Source: Streptacidiphilus jiangxiensis
Lineage (GTDB): Bacteria > Actinomycetota > Actinomycetes > Streptomycetales > Streptomycetaceae
DNA: 64,000 bases
NCBI RefSeq assembly: GCF_900109465.1
Contig: NZ_FOAZ01000003.1
Span: 434,001-498,000 of the forward strand
Direction: 5' to 3'
Made by a program: the position numbers and the translations under genes. Positions 25,322 through 34,973 of this stretch are shown piece after piece (the stretch's first letter is position 1; each line of letters starts with the position of its first letter). The notes under the pieces are model-generated. The model was not told where the DNA came from. It did no database searches and saw nothing but the letters and a program-made list of their open reading frames with translations.

Positions 25322-25370
25322 CGAGAAATTTCTCGTCGGCTGTGTCGATCCGCTGCCGCGCCGTTCGACC
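25322..25370 (+). promoter_or_regulatory. Palindrome and candidate ECF42 promoter
   Basis: CGAGAAATTTCTCG at 25322-25335 is a perfect 14-bp palindrome, unusually AT-rich for the region. Downstream, TGTCGA at 25343-25348 and CGAC at 25366-25369, 17 bases apart, resemble the reported ECF42 promoter (-35 TGTCGA, -10 CGA/TC). The pair precedes the DGPF gene at 25426, suggesting the sigma factor drives its own operon. Confidence 0.5.
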
Positions 25371-25425
25371 TGGGGTAGAGAGGGGCGGGAGTGATCCGCT
25401 CCACCGGCGTCAGGGAGAGACGAAG

Positions 25426-25845
25426 ATGGCGAAGTACATGCTGATCATGCGCGGCACGGACGAGTCCATGGCGAAGATGATGGAGACCCCGTTCGAGGAG
25501 ATGCTCGAGACCATGGGCCGGTTCAACGAGGAGATGATCCGGGCCGGGGTGCTGGTCGCCGCCGAGGGGCTGGACGATCCGTCGCAGGGCGTGGTGGTGG
25601 ACTACAGCGGGGAGACCCCCGTGGTCACCGACGGGCCGTACGGGGAGACGAAGGAGCTGTTCGGCGGGTTCTGGCTGCTCGACGTGGCCTCGAAGGAGGA
25701 GGCGGTCGAGTGGGCGCGGCGCGCGCCGGCCATCCAGGGGTCGAAGTGCGAGATCCGACGGGTGCCGGGCATCGAGGAGTTCCCGCAGGACAACGAGTGG
25801 ATCGTGAAGGAGCGGGCGTGGCGCGAGCGGACGGGTCAGCTCTGA
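25426..25845 (+). CDS. YCII-related DGPF-domain protein, ECF42 partner
   Basis: A 139-aa YCII/DGPF-fold protein. It begins MAKYMLIMRGTDESMAK and carries the signature as TDGPYGETKELFGGFWLLDV near residue 69 (DGPY rather than DGPF). The family is a small ferredoxin-like fold with no settled biochemical role; DGPF genes are the main target and genomic partner of ECF42 sigma factors. Its 3' end overlaps the sigma gene start by 28 bases, so the two are co-translated. An ECF42-like promoter lies about 60 bases upstream. Confidence 0.87.
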   Translation: MAKYMLIMRGTDESMAKMMETPFEEMLETMGRFNEEMIRAGVLVAAEGLDDPSQGVVVDYSGETPVVTDGPYGETKELFGGFWLLDVASKEEAVEWARRAPAIQGSKCEIRRVPGIEEFPQDNEWIVKERAWRERTGQL

Positions 25846-27197
25846 CGCCCGGGAACGCAGCGGGCTCCGGGGGCCCCGGGGCCCCCGGGGACGGTCCGCC
25901 GGTCGCGGAGGCGGCGCGGCGGGCCGTCGAGGCCGTGTGGCGGATCGAGTCCGCGCGGATCGTCGGCGCGCTGGCCCGCTACACGGGCGACTTCGCGCTC
26001 GCCGAGGACGTCGCGCAGGAGGCGCTCGCCGAGGCGCTGGTGAGCTGGTCGCGGGAGGGTGCGCCGGACAACCCGGTGGGCTGGCTGCTGGCGACCGCAC
26101 GACGGCGCGCGATCGACGGGTTCCGGCGTCGTGCGGCGCTGGACGAGCGGTACTCGCTGCTGGCGGGCCCGTTGGCGGACGGCGAGTTCAGCGCCGGTGC
26201 GGGGGCCGCGGCGGGGCAGGGCCGGACGGACGAGCTGCCGTGGGATCCCGACCAGGTCGACGACGACGTGCTCGCGTTGGTGTTCACGGCCTGCCATCCG
26301 GTGCTCTCCACCGAGGCCCGGGTCGCGCTCACGCTGCGCGTGGTGGGGGGTCTGTCCAGCGAGGAGATCGCGCGGGCGTTCCTGGTGCCGGTGCCGACCG
26401 TCCAGGCGCGGATCACGCGGGCGAAGAAGACGCTCGGCGCGGCCGGGGTGCCGTTCGCGCTGCCGCCGGCCGAGGAGCGGCGTGAGCGGCTCGGCGGGGT
26501 CCTGAGCGTGCTGTACGTGATCTTCACGGAGGGCTCGACGGCGACCGTCGGCGACAGCCTGCTGCGTCCCGATCTCGCCCGTGAGGCGCTGCGGTTGGCC
26601 AGGATGCTGGCCGCGCTGCTGCCCGCCGAGCCGGAGGTGTACGGGCAGCTCGCGCTGTTCGAGCTCACCGCGGCGCGCTTCCCGGCGCGGACCGGGCCGG
26701 ACGGGGAGGCGGTGCTGCTGGAGGACCAGGACCGGCGGCTGTGGGACCGCTCGGCGATCCGCCGCGGTCTGGCGACGCTCGGCCGGGTCGCGACGTTCGG
26801 ACGTGGCCTCGGACCGTACGGGCTGCAGGCGGCGATCGCCGCCTGCCACGCGACGGCGCCCTCGGTCGCGGAGACCGACTGGGAGCGGATCGTGCTGCTC
26901 TACGAGGCGCTCGGCCGCGTCGCCCCCTCGCCGGTCGTCGAGCTCAACCGCGCCGTGGCCGTCGCGATGGCGAGCGGCCCGGAGCAGGCGCTCGTCCTCG
27001 TCGACGACCTGGCCGTCTCCGGGCGGCTGGCGGGCTCCCATCTGCTGCCGGGCGTGCGCGGCGAACTGCTCAGGCGACTCGGCCGCATCGCCGAGGCCCG
27101 CGCCGAGTTGGAGCTCGCCGCCCGTCTGTGCCGCAACGCGCCGGAGCGGGCCGTGCTGCTGCGCAAGGCAGCGGCTCTCGCGCGGGATCTCGAATAG
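25818..27197 (+). CDS. ECF sigma factor, group ECF42, with long C-terminal extension
   Basis: A 459-aa sigma factor. Region 2 (residues about 35-100) includes IVGALARYTGDFALAEDVAQ and NPVGWLLATARRRAIDGFRR. Region 4 (about 150-205) includes LTLRVVGGLSSEEIARAFLV and VPTVQARITRAKKTL. The remaining ~250 residues form the helical TPR-like extension typical of ECF42 (YVIFTEGSTA, IVLLYEALGRVAPSPVVELN). The extension is reported to be needed for activity, replacing a classic anti-sigma factor; none is adjacent. Chosen start is GTG 25818 with GGAG five bases upstream, inside the DGPF gene. The leader of ~25 Gly/Pro-rich residues is unusual. Confidence 0.88.
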   Translation: MARADGSALTPGNAAGSGGPGAPGDGPPVAEAARRAVEAVWRIESARIVGALARYTGDFALAEDVAQEALAEALVSWSREGAPDNPVGWLLATARRRAIDGFRRRAALDERYSLLAGPLADGEFSAGAGAAAGQGRTDELPWDPDQVDDDVLALVFTACHPVLSTEARVALTLRVVGGLSSEEIARAFLVPVPTVQARITRAKKTLGAAGVPFALPPAEERRERLGGVLSVLYVIFTEGSTATVGDSLLRPDLAREALRLARMLAALLPAEPEVYGQLALFELTAARFPARTGPDGEAVLLEDQDRRLWDRSAIRRGLATLGRVATFGRGLGPYGLQAAIAACHATAPSVAETDWERIVLLYEALGRVAPSPVVELNRAVAVAMASGPEQALVLVDDLAVSGRLAGSHLLPGVRGELLRRLGRIAEARAELELAARLCRNAPERAVLLRKAAALARDLE

Positions 27198-27330
27198 TCC
27201 GCGGCAGACCGATGGCCGTTGAGCGCCGCCGTGTGGGGCGCGCGGTCGACACGGCCGCGCTGGGCGTGGGCCCCTCCGTGGCCTGGGCGCTCCACGGTGC
27301 GGCTCCGGAGCCGGGCGGGGCGCTGCTCGC

Positions 27331-28566
27331 TCAGGCGGGCTCGGACGCCGGCGGGACGGTGACCGCCGTCCCGGGGTGAGCCGGCAGGGCCGGGGTGCGC
27401 TGCGGACCGCGGTGCAGGAGCGCGGCGGAGAGCGTTGCGAGGGCTCCGAGCAGTGCGGTCGTCGCGAAGCCGTAGCGGGCGTCGGAGTGGTCGGTGACGG
27501 TGGCGACGACGAGCATCGCCGCGATCGTGGCCGCGAGGCCGCCCGCGTTGGCGCGGCCGAACGCGCGGCCGACGGTCGCGGTGTCGGCGGCGGCCATCAG
27601 CAGGTTCCGGGAGGCGATCCGGGCCTGGCCGAAGACGAAGGCACCGCACGGGACGAGCAGGACCAGTCCGATGACGCCGAAGAGCCCCTGCAGCACCATG
27701 AGGACGTTGCACACGAGGAACCCGGCAAGTGCGATCCGCAGGTCCCGGTGGCGCCGGGCGAGCTTCTGGTAGACGGCGGCGGCCAGCAGGAACCCGAGGC
27801 TGCCGAGGGCGTCGATCGCGCCGAAGGTGCCGGCGCCCCGGTGGAGTTCGGCGAGGACGAAGGTCGGCAGCAGCGCGTTGAAGACGGTGACGACGACGCT
27901 GCCCTGGGCGTAGAGGACGATGACGCGCCGCAGCGAGAGGACGGTCCCCGTCGCGGGGTCGGCCGTGGCCGCGACGTGGACGGCCGCGTCCGGGGCGGTG
28001 GCGGGAGCGGGACGTCGGCGGCTCAGGAGAGCGGCGCAGACCGCGGAAACCGCGAAGGTGGCCGCGTTGAAGACGAGCAGCGGCGGCGCGCCGAAGCGCT
28101 GCACGGCCAGGCCGCCCACGGTGGCGGAGAGCAACATGCCGGACTGGGTGGCGGTCTCGAAGCCGCCGTTGAACCGGCGCAGCCGCGCGGCGTCGACCCG
28201 TTCCTTGACCAGTGCGGCGGAGACCGGCAGGAACAGCGCGCTCACCAGCGCCAGCGCGAAGTTGGCGCCGTAGACGCCGACCGCCGTGGAGCCGCCCGCC
28301 GCGAGCCAGAGCGGCAGCGCGAGGGCGAGCCCCGTGCTGCACAGGTCGCAGGCGATCCACAGCCGCCGTCGGTCGAATCGGTCCGCGAGGCGGCCGAAGA
28401 ACGGCGAGAGCAGCGCCTGCGGCAGGGCCACGGCGATGAACAGCCAGCCCACCGAGAGCATCGTGTGCTGTTGGCGGATCATCAGCAGGGCGCCGCTGAT
28501 CAGCTGGACGTTGTTGCCGAGTGCCGTGGCGAAGGCCGCGCCGAGAAGGAGCCGTTCGGTTCGCAT
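27331..28566 (-). CDS. MFS transporter
   Basis: A 411-aa major facilitator protein with 12 predicted helices in two halves separated by a polar loop near residues 195-210. The A-like loop motif GRLADRFDRRRL is between helices 2 and 3, and the N-terminal NNVQLISGALLMIRQQHTML resembles MFS_3/enterobactin-exporter-type drug or siderophore exporters. Substrate cannot be assigned. It is downstream of a PNPOx-like gene on the same strand with a 74-base gap holding a perfect 25-bp inverted repeat. It ends convergent to the ECF42 gene. Confidence 0.82.
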   Translation of the reverse strand: MRTERLLLGAAFATALGNNVQLISGALLMIRQQHTMLSVGWLFIAVALPQALLSPFFGRLADRFDRRRLWIACDLCSTGLALALPLWLAAGGSTAVGVYGANFALALVSALFLPVSAALVKERVDAARLRRFNGGFETATQSGMLLSATVGGLAVQRFGAPPLLVFNAATFAVSAVCAALLSRRRPAPATAPDAAVHVAATADPATGTVLSLRRVIVLYAQGSVVVTVFNALLPTFVLAELHRGAGTFGAIDALGSLGFLLAAAVYQKLARRHRDLRIALAGFLVCNVLMVLQGLFGVIGLVLLVPCGAFVFGQARIASRNLLMAAADTATVGRAFGRANAGGLAATIAAMLVVATVTDHSDARYGFATTALLGALATLSAALLHRGPQRTPALPAHPGTAVTVPPASEPA

Positions 28567-28584
28567 GCTGTGACGCTACGGATC

Positions 28585-28609
28585 TTCCCTGACAGCTCCT
28601 GTCAGGGAA
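28585..28609 (-). promoter_or_regulatory. Perfect 11-bp inverted repeat upstream of MFS gene
   Basis: TTCCCTGACAG at 28585-28595 and CTGTCAGGGAA at 28599-28609 are exact complements around CTC, ending 18 bases before the MFS start codon. Between it and the upstream gene, GGGTCAGGA occurs three times at 11-base spacing (about 28616-28645). Position favours an operator over a terminator; no regulator is adjacent. Confidence 0.55.
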
Positions 28610-28640
28610 AGGTGCGGGTCAGGAACGGGTCAGGAAGGGG

Positions 28641-29234
28641 TCAGGACCTGGCCGGCAACGGGGGCAGCGGGAGCGGGAGGGCGGGCAGGCCGTCGAGGCT
28701 GTGCTCGATGTGGTCCCTCGTGTGGAAGTAGGCGTCGAGGCTCTCGTCGGTCTCGCGCTCGAAGCGCGACTTGTGCAGCGTCCGGTCCTCGTCGTAGGTC
28801 ATGAACGGGATGGCGTAGCCACAGGTGTCGCGGACCAGGTCGGCGGTCACCACGATGATCGCGCGCAGTCCGTGCGGGACGGGGTCGATGCCGGGGAAGT
28901 GCTGCAGCAGCCCACTCCAGCGCGGGTCGTCACGGAAGACGGGCTCCCCGTGTCCGTGCACCCGCACGATGTTGGGCGGGCCGTCGAAGGCGCACCACAT
29001 CAGCGTGATCCGGCCGTTCTCCCGCAGGTGGGCGATGGTCTCGGCGTTGCTCCCGGCCATGTCGAGGTAGGCGACGGTCTGTTCGTCGATGACGGCGAAC
29101 GAACCGGTGAGGCCCTTGGGCGACAGGTTCACCGTGCCGTCGCCGGAGAGCGGCGCGGTCGCGGTGAAGAAGATGTGCTGCGCCTCGATGAACTTCCGCA
29201 GCCGGCCGTCGATGCGTGCGTATGTCTTTCCCAT
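28641..29234 (-). CDS. Pyridoxamine 5'-phosphate oxidase-family protein
   Basis: A 197-aa split-barrel flavin-binding protein. Family stretches are the opening YARIDGRLRKFIEAQHIFFTATA, VNLSPKGLTGSFAVIDEQTV near residue 36, GSNAETIAHLRENGRITLMWCAF near residue 61, and VRVHGHGEP. It resembles the subgroup annotated as PNPOx-like FMN-binding proteins of unknown substrate, rather than true PdxH. The C-terminal 15 residues are Pro/Leu-rich. It precedes the MFS gene on the same strand, but the hairpin between them argues against simple co-transcription. Confidence 0.8.
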   Translation of the reverse strand: MGKTYARIDGRLRKFIEAQHIFFTATAPLSGDGTVNLSPKGLTGSFAVIDEQTVAYLDMAGSNAETIAHLRENGRITLMWCAFDGPPNIVRVHGHGEPVFRDDPRWSGLLQHFPGIDPVPHGLRAIIVVTADLVRDTCGYAIPFMTYDEDRTLHKSRFERETDESLDAYFHTRDHIEHSLDGLPALPLPLPPLPARS

Positions 29235-29257
29235 GCCGCCATGATTGCCGACGCGCC

Positions 29258-29953
29258 TCAGCCGTGGTGCGAGAGAAGCGTCACGGCCTCGTCGAGAGCG
29301 GCGGTCTCACGGTGCGTCAGGGTGGGGTTGTCGGCGCGCAGCGCGCGGGCCTCGGCGAGCCGCTCCGGGTCGAGCGGGCCGAGGAGGCGCAGGAACGGCG
29401 GCAGCACGGCGCGCGCGAGCGGCGCGAACTCCGGCATGGAGACCGCGGCCTGGGCGAGGATGAGAGCGCTCATGGCACGGTCCAGCGCGGGCGGACCCTC
29501 GACGGTGTTGGCCCAGTCGATGACGACCGGGCCGGCCCCGGTCAGCATGACGTTCAGCGGATGGAAGTCCATGTGCAGCACCCGGTCGGCCGGGTCGGCC
29601 GAGCTGTGGGCCGGTATCGCGTGGAGCCGGTCCAGGTGCGTGGCCAGCAGGGCTGCGGCGGCCTCGGCGGTGACGTCGCCGCTCGCGGTGGCCTCCGCCA
29701 GGGTGGGGCCGGTGAGGCGCTCCATGACCAGGTCGCACGGGGCGTCGCCGGGCCAGACCCGCGGGACGGGGTAGCCGTGCGCGGCCAGCCGCCGCATCAC
29801 CGCGAGTTCGCCGGTGGCGTCCAGCCCGGCCCGGTACCGGCGCAGGACGCGCCCGTCCGGGAGCGCGTACACGTCGGCGGTGCGGCCGGTGCCGATCAGC
29901 GGTCCGGGCGCGGGCGCGGGCTCGGGCTCGGGCTCGGGCGTGGAGGGTGCCAT
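29258..29953 (-). CDS. Phosphotransferase family protein (APH fold)
   Basis: A 231-aa aminoglycoside/choline phosphotransferase-fold protein. After an N-terminal Pro-Glu/Pro-Ala tail (residues 4-17) comes the nucleotide-binding region LIGTGRTADVYALPDGRVLRR, then the catalytic loop HMDFHPLNVMLTGAGPVVIDW near residue 123 with the D-x-D metal/catalytic pattern. At 231 residues it is shorter than resistance APHs (260-300), so a housekeeping small-molecule kinase is more likely than antibiotic resistance. It precedes the PNPOx gene by 23 bases on the same strand. Confidence 0.8.
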   Translation of the reverse strand: MAPSTPEPEPEPAPAPGPLIGTGRTADVYALPDGRVLRRYRAGLDATGELAVMRRLAAHGYPVPRVWPGDAPCDLVMERLTGPTLAEATASGDVTAEAAAALLATHLDRLHAIPAHSSADPADRVLHMDFHPLNVMLTGAGPVVIDWANTVEGPPALDRAMSALILAQAAVSMPEFAPLARAVLPPFLRLLGPLDPERLAEARALRADNPTLTHRETAALDEAVTLLSHHG

Positions 29954-29962
29954 GGGCCGACG

Positions 29963-30580
29963 TTAGCGTCCACCGGTCTCGACCGACCGGCCGACGGAGA
30001 GAAGGCGCCGGCTGCAGCGGTCCTGGACCGCGGTCAGCGCCTGGACCACGAGCACCGCACCGAGTTGGATGCCGAGCGCGACGAGGCTGTGCACGAGCCA
30101 CGCGCCGACCAGCGTCGGTCCGCCCCATGCGCCGTCGAACCGGTGGTCGGCGGCGAACGGGTGGCCCAGCGCCGGGGAGGCGTCGGGACGCAGGAAGTAG
30201 AGGTAGCCGGAGTAGACGGTGAACGCGGCCACGCAGGTCGCCACCAGGCCGGCCAGCGCGGGGAGGGCGACGAGCACGCTGTGGGCGAGCACCCGTACCG
30301 CGCCGACGCGCACTCCGTCCTGCGGCGCGTCCGCGTCCGCGGAAGCGGGTACGGACGCGGCCCGGCGCGGTGACCAGCGGGCGACCGCGGCCCGCTGCCA
30401 CGCCGCCGCCCGGTCGGCCTGGCCGACGAGCGAGAGTGGCACGGCGGCCACGGCCAGCGGCAGTCCCGTCAGCCCGCGCAGCGCGGTCCGGGCCATGAGC
30501 CGCAGCAGTCGGCCGGGCGCGGTGCGCACGACGGAACGGGCGGCCGGGCGGTGGAGCGAGGCGGGGGCGACGGCGACCAT
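29963..30580 (-). CDS. Integral membrane protein, possible truncated sensor domain
   Basis: About 205 residues from an ATG at 30580, chosen because GGAG lies six bases upstream; longer forms begin with Arg-rich residues. Hydrophobic segments near residues 47-62 (LTGLPLAVAAVPLSLVG), 100-130 (VLVALPALAGLVATCVAAFT) and 160-180 (LVGAWLVHSLVALGIQLGAVLVVQAL) are separated by charged loops. The arrangement recalls the membrane 'putative sensor' domain of Streptomyces histidine kinases, but no kinase domain follows. It ends 9 bases before the phosphotransferase gene and is probably co-transcribed with it. No firm family. Confidence 0.6.
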   Translation of the reverse strand: MVAVAPASLHRPAARSVVRTAPGRLLRLMARTALRGLTGLPLAVAAVPLSLVGQADRAAAWQRAAVARWSPRRAASVPASADADAPQDGVRVGAVRVLAHSVLVALPALAGLVATCVAAFTVYSGYLYFLRPDASPALGHPFAADHRFDGAWGGPTLVGAWLVHSLVALGIQLGAVLVVQALTAVQDRCSRRLLSVGRSVETGGR

Positions 30581-30775
30581 GGTCAACTCCGATGTGGGGC
30601 GGACGTGCTGACCTCTCCATGGTCGGGGCCGGCGCACTTCCCGAACGAGGGCGGAGGCACGACAGCTCGGAGGTTCGGTTCACCCCACCTCGAGCGGACG
30701 CGACACGCACGCGACACGGACGCGACGTCCGATTCCCGCCGGACGACGCGCTCGTGATCGCGGAGTCTGGAGAAC

Positions 30776-31462
30776 ATGCAGCAGACCACTGACGACCACA
30801 GCGTCGAGATCTCGCCCGCGATCCTCTACTTCGGCACGCCCGTCGTGCTCGTCGGCACGCGCAACGAGGACGGCAGTCCGCATCTCGCCCCGATCTCCTC
30901 CGTCTTCTGGCTCGGTCACCGGGCCGTGATCGGCCTCGGTGGCAACACCCACACCCTCGCCAACCTGCGCCGGGAGAGGGCCTGTGTGCTGAACCTGCCG
31001 TCCGTGGAGCAGGCCGACGCGGTCGACCGGATCGCCCGAACGACCGGCGCCTCTCCGGTGCCGGAGCGCAAGGTCGGCTGGGGCTACCGGCACGAGCGGG
31101 ACAAGTTCGGCCTCGCCGGGCTCACGCCGGCGCCCGGCCGCAGCGTCGACGCACCCCGCGCGCTGGAGTGCCCGGTACAGATGGAGGCCGAGGTGGCGGC
31201 GTTCCACTCGCTCGCCGCGGACGACCCGGAGCGGCGCGGCCACGTCTGGACGGTCGAGCTGGAGGTGGTCCGGGTCCACGTGGCCGAGGAGATCCGGCTG
31301 CCGGGCCACGCGAACCGGATCGACCCGGACCGCTGGCGGCCATTGATCATGAGCTTCCAGCAGTTCTACGGGCTCGGTCCGCAGGTGCGGCCCTCGCGCC
31401 TGGCGGGTATCGAGGAGGAGCTCTACCGGACGCCGTCACGGGTGCCCTCCAGCGTGGGCTGA
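30776..31462 (+). CDS. Flavin reductase-like split-barrel protein
   Basis: A 228-aa FMN-binding split-barrel protein of the flavin reductase/PNPOx superfamily. Landmarks are FGTPVVLVGTRNEDGSPHLAP near residue 19, SSVFWLGHRAVIGLG, HTLANLRRERACVLNLPS near residue 60, and the later HVWTVELEVVRVHVAEEI with LIMSFQQFYGLG. The family reduces flavins or binds FMN for other reactions; neither partner nor substrate is evident here. It is divergent from the membrane protein at 30580. The 195-base gap has short ACGCGACAC repeats and no recognised operator. Confidence 0.75.
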   Translation: MQQTTDDHSVEISPAILYFGTPVVLVGTRNEDGSPHLAPISSVFWLGHRAVIGLGGNTHTLANLRRERACVLNLPSVEQADAVDRIARTTGASPVPERKVGWGYRHERDKFGLAGLTPAPGRSVDAPRALECPVQMEAEVAAFHSLAADDPERRGHVWTVELEVVRVHVAEEIRLPGHANRIDPDRWRPLIMSFQQFYGLGPQVRPSRLAGIEEELYRTPSRVPSSVG

Positions 31463-31524
31463 GGGTCCGCCGGGTGGCAGCATGTGCGGTGACGCTCCGG
31501 CACATGCGAAAGAAGGACAGCGCG

Positions 31525-32031
31525 ATGAAGTTTCTGATGCGCGAGCGGGTCTTCGGTATCGGCGACGACCACTGGATCACCACCGAGCACGGCGACAAGG
31601 CCTACCTCGTCGACGGGAAGGCGCTGCGCGTCCGCGAGACCTTCGAGCTCAAGGACCACCACACGGGTGAGATCGTCGCGGTGATCAAGAAGAAGCTGAT
31701 CTCCGTCCGCGACACCATGGTGGTCGAGCGCGACGACCACCGCATCGCGACGGTCAAGAAGAAGCTGATCACCGTCTTCCGTGACAAGTACCTCGCCGAG
31801 CTGGAGGGTGAGGTCGGCGGCGGCGAGATCGAGGTGCACGGCAACTTCACCGACCACGAGTTCACCATGGAGCGCGACGGGCGTCGGATCGCCCAGGTCA
31901 GCAAGAAGTGGTTCTCGGTCCGGGACACCTACGCGATCGACGTCGCCGACGGCGAGGACATCCCGCTGCTGCTCTCCGTCGCGGTCTGCGTGGACCATCT
32001 CCACGCCGAGGAGCACCCGCACGAGGTCTGA
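31525..32031 (+). CDS. LURP-one-related / scramblase-like family protein
   Basis: A 168-aa protein built of the tubby/LOR beta-barrel. The N-terminus (MKFLMRERVFGIGDDHWITTEHG) is the actinobacterial LURP-one signature, followed by repeated beta pairs: AVIKKKLISVRDTMVVE, ATVKKKLITVFRDKYLAE and AQVSKKWFSVRDTYAID. That internal three-fold pattern is evident by eye. No catalytic residues are known in this family; a phospholipid-related role is only inferred from distant scramblase similarity. ATG 31525 has AAGGA about eight bases upstream; ATG 31504 is in frame but lacks one. It precedes clpB by 117 bases. Confidence 0.8.
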   Translation: MKFLMRERVFGIGDDHWITTEHGDKAYLVDGKALRVRETFELKDHHTGEIVAVIKKKLISVRDTMVVERDDHRIATVKKKLITVFRDKYLAELEGEVGGGEIEVHGNFTDHEFTMERDGRRIAQVSKKWFSVRDTYAIDVADGEDIPLLLSVAVCVDHLHAEEHPHEV

Positions 32032-32061
32032 GGCAGGAGCCAGGAGGACACTCGTCAAAGG

Positions 32062-32080
32062 TTGAGTGGAATAGACTCAA
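32062..32080 (+). promoter_or_regulatory. HAIR operator (HspR) upstream of clpB
   Basis: TTGAGT (32062-32067), seven spacer bases, then ACTCAA (32075-32080) match the core of the HspR inverted repeat CTTGAGT-N7-ACTCAAG. A -10-like TATGTC follows at 32083-32088, so HspR bound here would block the promoter. This also shows that clpB must start downstream of this site. Confidence 0.85.
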
Positions 32081-32148
32081 CTTATGTCATGCTTGAAAAA
32101 GCAGACATAGGCGAGCCCGGCGCGACCGGCGAGGAGGACCGAACACAC

Positions 32149-34758
<2,610 letters not shown>

Positions 34759-34792
34759 CCCCACCCGCGTTCGGCGGAGTATGACGGAGGGC

Positions 34793-34817
34793 GGGAGGTG
34801 ACGTGTGGTCATCTCCC
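34793..34817 (+). terminator. Hairpin after clpB
   Basis: GGGAGGTGAC (34793-34802) pairs with GTCATCTCCC (34808-34817) with one G-T wobble and a 5-base loop, followed by a pyrimidine-rich GTTCTCTTGT. It lies 35 bases after the clpB stop. Confidence 0.65.
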
Positions 34818-34973
34818 GTTCTCTTGTGGCCGCTGGGGAGCTCGGCGATGCTGGTGCGCGGCGGCGTCGACGGACCTGAGGGTCCGACGGCGCCCGCAGC
34901 ATGTCGCACCGCCGAGGTCCCAGGGCTCCGATCGGTGCCTGCCGCGGCGGGCGCGCCGAGGGGGGTCCTCTTC

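Noticed and set aside
27198..27330. Short open frame after the ECF42 gene
   Set aside because: No ribosome binding site, no recognisable protein; treated as intergenic sequence between convergent genes.
29258..29953. Aminoglycoside resistance phosphotransferase
   Set aside because: Shorter than resistance enzymes and in a housekeeping-like context; only the general fold is supported.
32062..32148. Upstream in-frame start for ClpB
   Set aside because: It lies within the HAIR operator and promoter and adds residues absent from ClpB proteins.
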